Positions 63,200 through 64,000 of a stretch of 64,000 bases of DNA are shown here, in pieces. Below the pieces are notes generated by a model that made no database searches, had not been told where the DNA came from, and saw nothing but the letters and a program-made list of their open reading frames with translations. The number at the start of each line of letters is the position of its first letter. Position 1 is the stretch's first letter. Source of the stretch: Spirochaetae bacterium HGW-Spirochaetae-4 (lineage in GTDB: Bacteria; Spirochaetota; Spirochaetia; Sphaerochaetales; Sphaerochaetaceae); the NCBI GenBank assembly GCA_002839335.1, contig PGXU01000007.1, positions 1 to 64,000 on the forward strand, written 5' to 3'. Both the position numbers and the translations under genes were made by a program.

Positions 63200-64000
63200 A
63201 TGAAGTTGAATGGAGCTGAGATAATTATCGCTTGCCTCAAGGAACAGGGTGTCGATACCATTTTTGGGTTCCCCGGGGGTGCTGTACTCAACACTTACGA
63301 TGCTTTGTACAAGAACCGGGATTCGGTTCGCCATATCCTGACCAGCCATGAACAGGGCGCGTCGCATGCTGCGGACGGCTATGCCCGCTCGACGGGAAAA
63401 GTCGGCGTGGTGTTCGCCACCAGTGGTCCGGGAGCGACAAACCTGGTCACCGGCTTGGCTACCGCATACATGGATTCGATTCCCATGGTTGCCTTCACCG
63501 GGAACGTTCCTACCCAACTGTTGGGCAAGGATAGTTTCCAGGAGGTCGATATCAGCGGTATCACCATGCCGATCACCAAACACAACTATATTGTAAAGGA
63601 TGTCGAGAAATTGGCATCCACGATACGGGAGGCCTTCCATATCGCCCGAGAGGGGAGGCCCGGCCCGGTGCTGATCGATATTCCCAAGGATATCACTGCC
63701 GCCGAAGCCGAGTATACCAAAGTGGAGATCGAGCGGTATGTTCCCGACGACCTGCATGTCAAGACCAGTTCCCTGGAGAAGACGATCAAGTTGATCAAGG
63801 AATCCTCCAAGCCGATGTTGTATGTGGGTGGAGGAGTCATTCTTTCCAATGCCCAATCCGAGTTGGCCGAATTCCTGGAAAAGATCGACAGCCCGATGGG
63901 TGTCTCGTTGATGGGCCATGGTGCGGTCGATACGATGCACCCGCGGTTCACCGGAATGATCGGGATGCACGGAACGCGTGTGTCCAATATAGCCGTGAAC
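63200..64000 (+). CDS. ilvB: Acetolactate synthase, large catalytic subunit (partial, cut by window end)
   Basis: The frame runs to the end of the window, giving the first 267 residues. IFGFPGGAVLNTYDALY holds the cofactor-binding FPGG, SHEQGASHAADGYARSTGKVG contains the catalytic Glu (HEQGA), and FATSGPGATNLVTGLATAYMDS and QLLGKDSFQEVDI are the classic ThDP-enzyme segments. GPVLIDIPKDI ends the N-terminal domain. GGGAG about nine bases upstream supports the ATG at 63200. It is the catalytic partner of ilvH and appears to be the last gene of the operon within view. Confidence 0.93.
   Translation, partial: MKLNGAEIIIACLKEQGVDTIFGFPGGAVLNTYDALYKNRDSVRHILTSHEQGASHAADGYARSTGKVGVVFATSGPGATNLVTGLATAYMDSIPMVAFTGNVPTQLLGKDSFQEVDISGITMPITKHNYIVKDVEKLASTIREAFHIAREGRPGPVLIDIPKDITAAEAEYTKVEIERYVPDDLHVKTSSLEKTIKLIKESSKPMLYVGGGVILSNAQSELAEFLEKIDSPMGVSLMGHGAVDTMHPRFTGMIGMHGTRVSNIAVN

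Overview
The window reads as ordinary chromosome of a free-living, diderm, fermentative bacterium with middling GC. My best guess is a spirochaete close to Sphaerochaeta. The guess rests on gene content only: a class II (HK-type) PurE of the kind known from Treponema denticola, a citramalate synthase next to LeuA and archaeal-type LeuCD (isoleucine from pyruvate, as in Leptospira), a patatin protein with a predicted outer-membrane barrel, a DbpA-type RNA-binding pseudo-helicase, YesMN-type signalling, and many periplasmic binding-protein transporters. There is no rRNA, phage, insertion sequence or CRISPR array. Genes are packed tightly, and four convergent pairs overlap at their 3' ends.

Layout. 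1-7.2 kb: end of cobS, a Gfo/Idh/MocA oxidoreductase, thrH, a DksA/TraR protein, an MBL hydrolase, a degenerate DEAD-box protein with an intact DbpA-like tail, then a coiled-coil protein with mltG. 7.4-12.7 kb: tRNA-Leu(CAA), a 446-base control region, three tandem MreB-like actin genes and a membrane protein with degenerate GGDEF and EAL domains. 12.7-22.6 kb (minus strand): an IMP-pathway operon purL-purM-purQS-purC-purE-purF-purDN, with two fusions and a leader that ends in a perfect terminator hairpin. 22.6-25 kb (minus): a stress-type operon of a flavin-binding protein, a cupin and hcp. 25.2-29.6 kb: argCJBD. 29.6-38.4 kb: patatin/outer-membrane protein, DUF1893 protein, ZupT, QueH, a DHFR-like protein, an acidic TPR-like membrane protein, cardiolipin synthase and an FAD protein. 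38.5-42.3 kb: D-aminoacylase convergent with a polar amino-acid ABC transporter. 42.5-52.2 kb: sodium-pump decarboxylase beta and gamma subunits, a DtxR/MntR-like regulator, a sugar ABC uptake system with a HAD phosphatase, a membrane Fe-S protein with a periplasmic partner, and a YesMN two-component pair. 52.4-64 kb: a leader peptide rich in Ile/Leu/Val codons, then ilvH-ilvC-leuA-cimA-leuC-leuD-leuB-ilvE-ilvD-ilvB (ilvB cut by the window end).

How the parts work together. The pur operon covers the route from PRPP to SAICAR, apart from the terminal purB, purH and purA steps. The arg operon converts glutamate to ornithine, with ArgJ recycling the acetyl group. The ilv/leu operon can make all three branched-chain amino acids without threonine deaminase. 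The least explained parts are the actin array with its degenerate cyclic-di-GMP-type membrane protein, the pseudo-helicase, the purL leader RNA, the PurQ-PurS-PurS fusion, and the leader peptide of the ilv operon, which lacks a canonical U-tract terminator.
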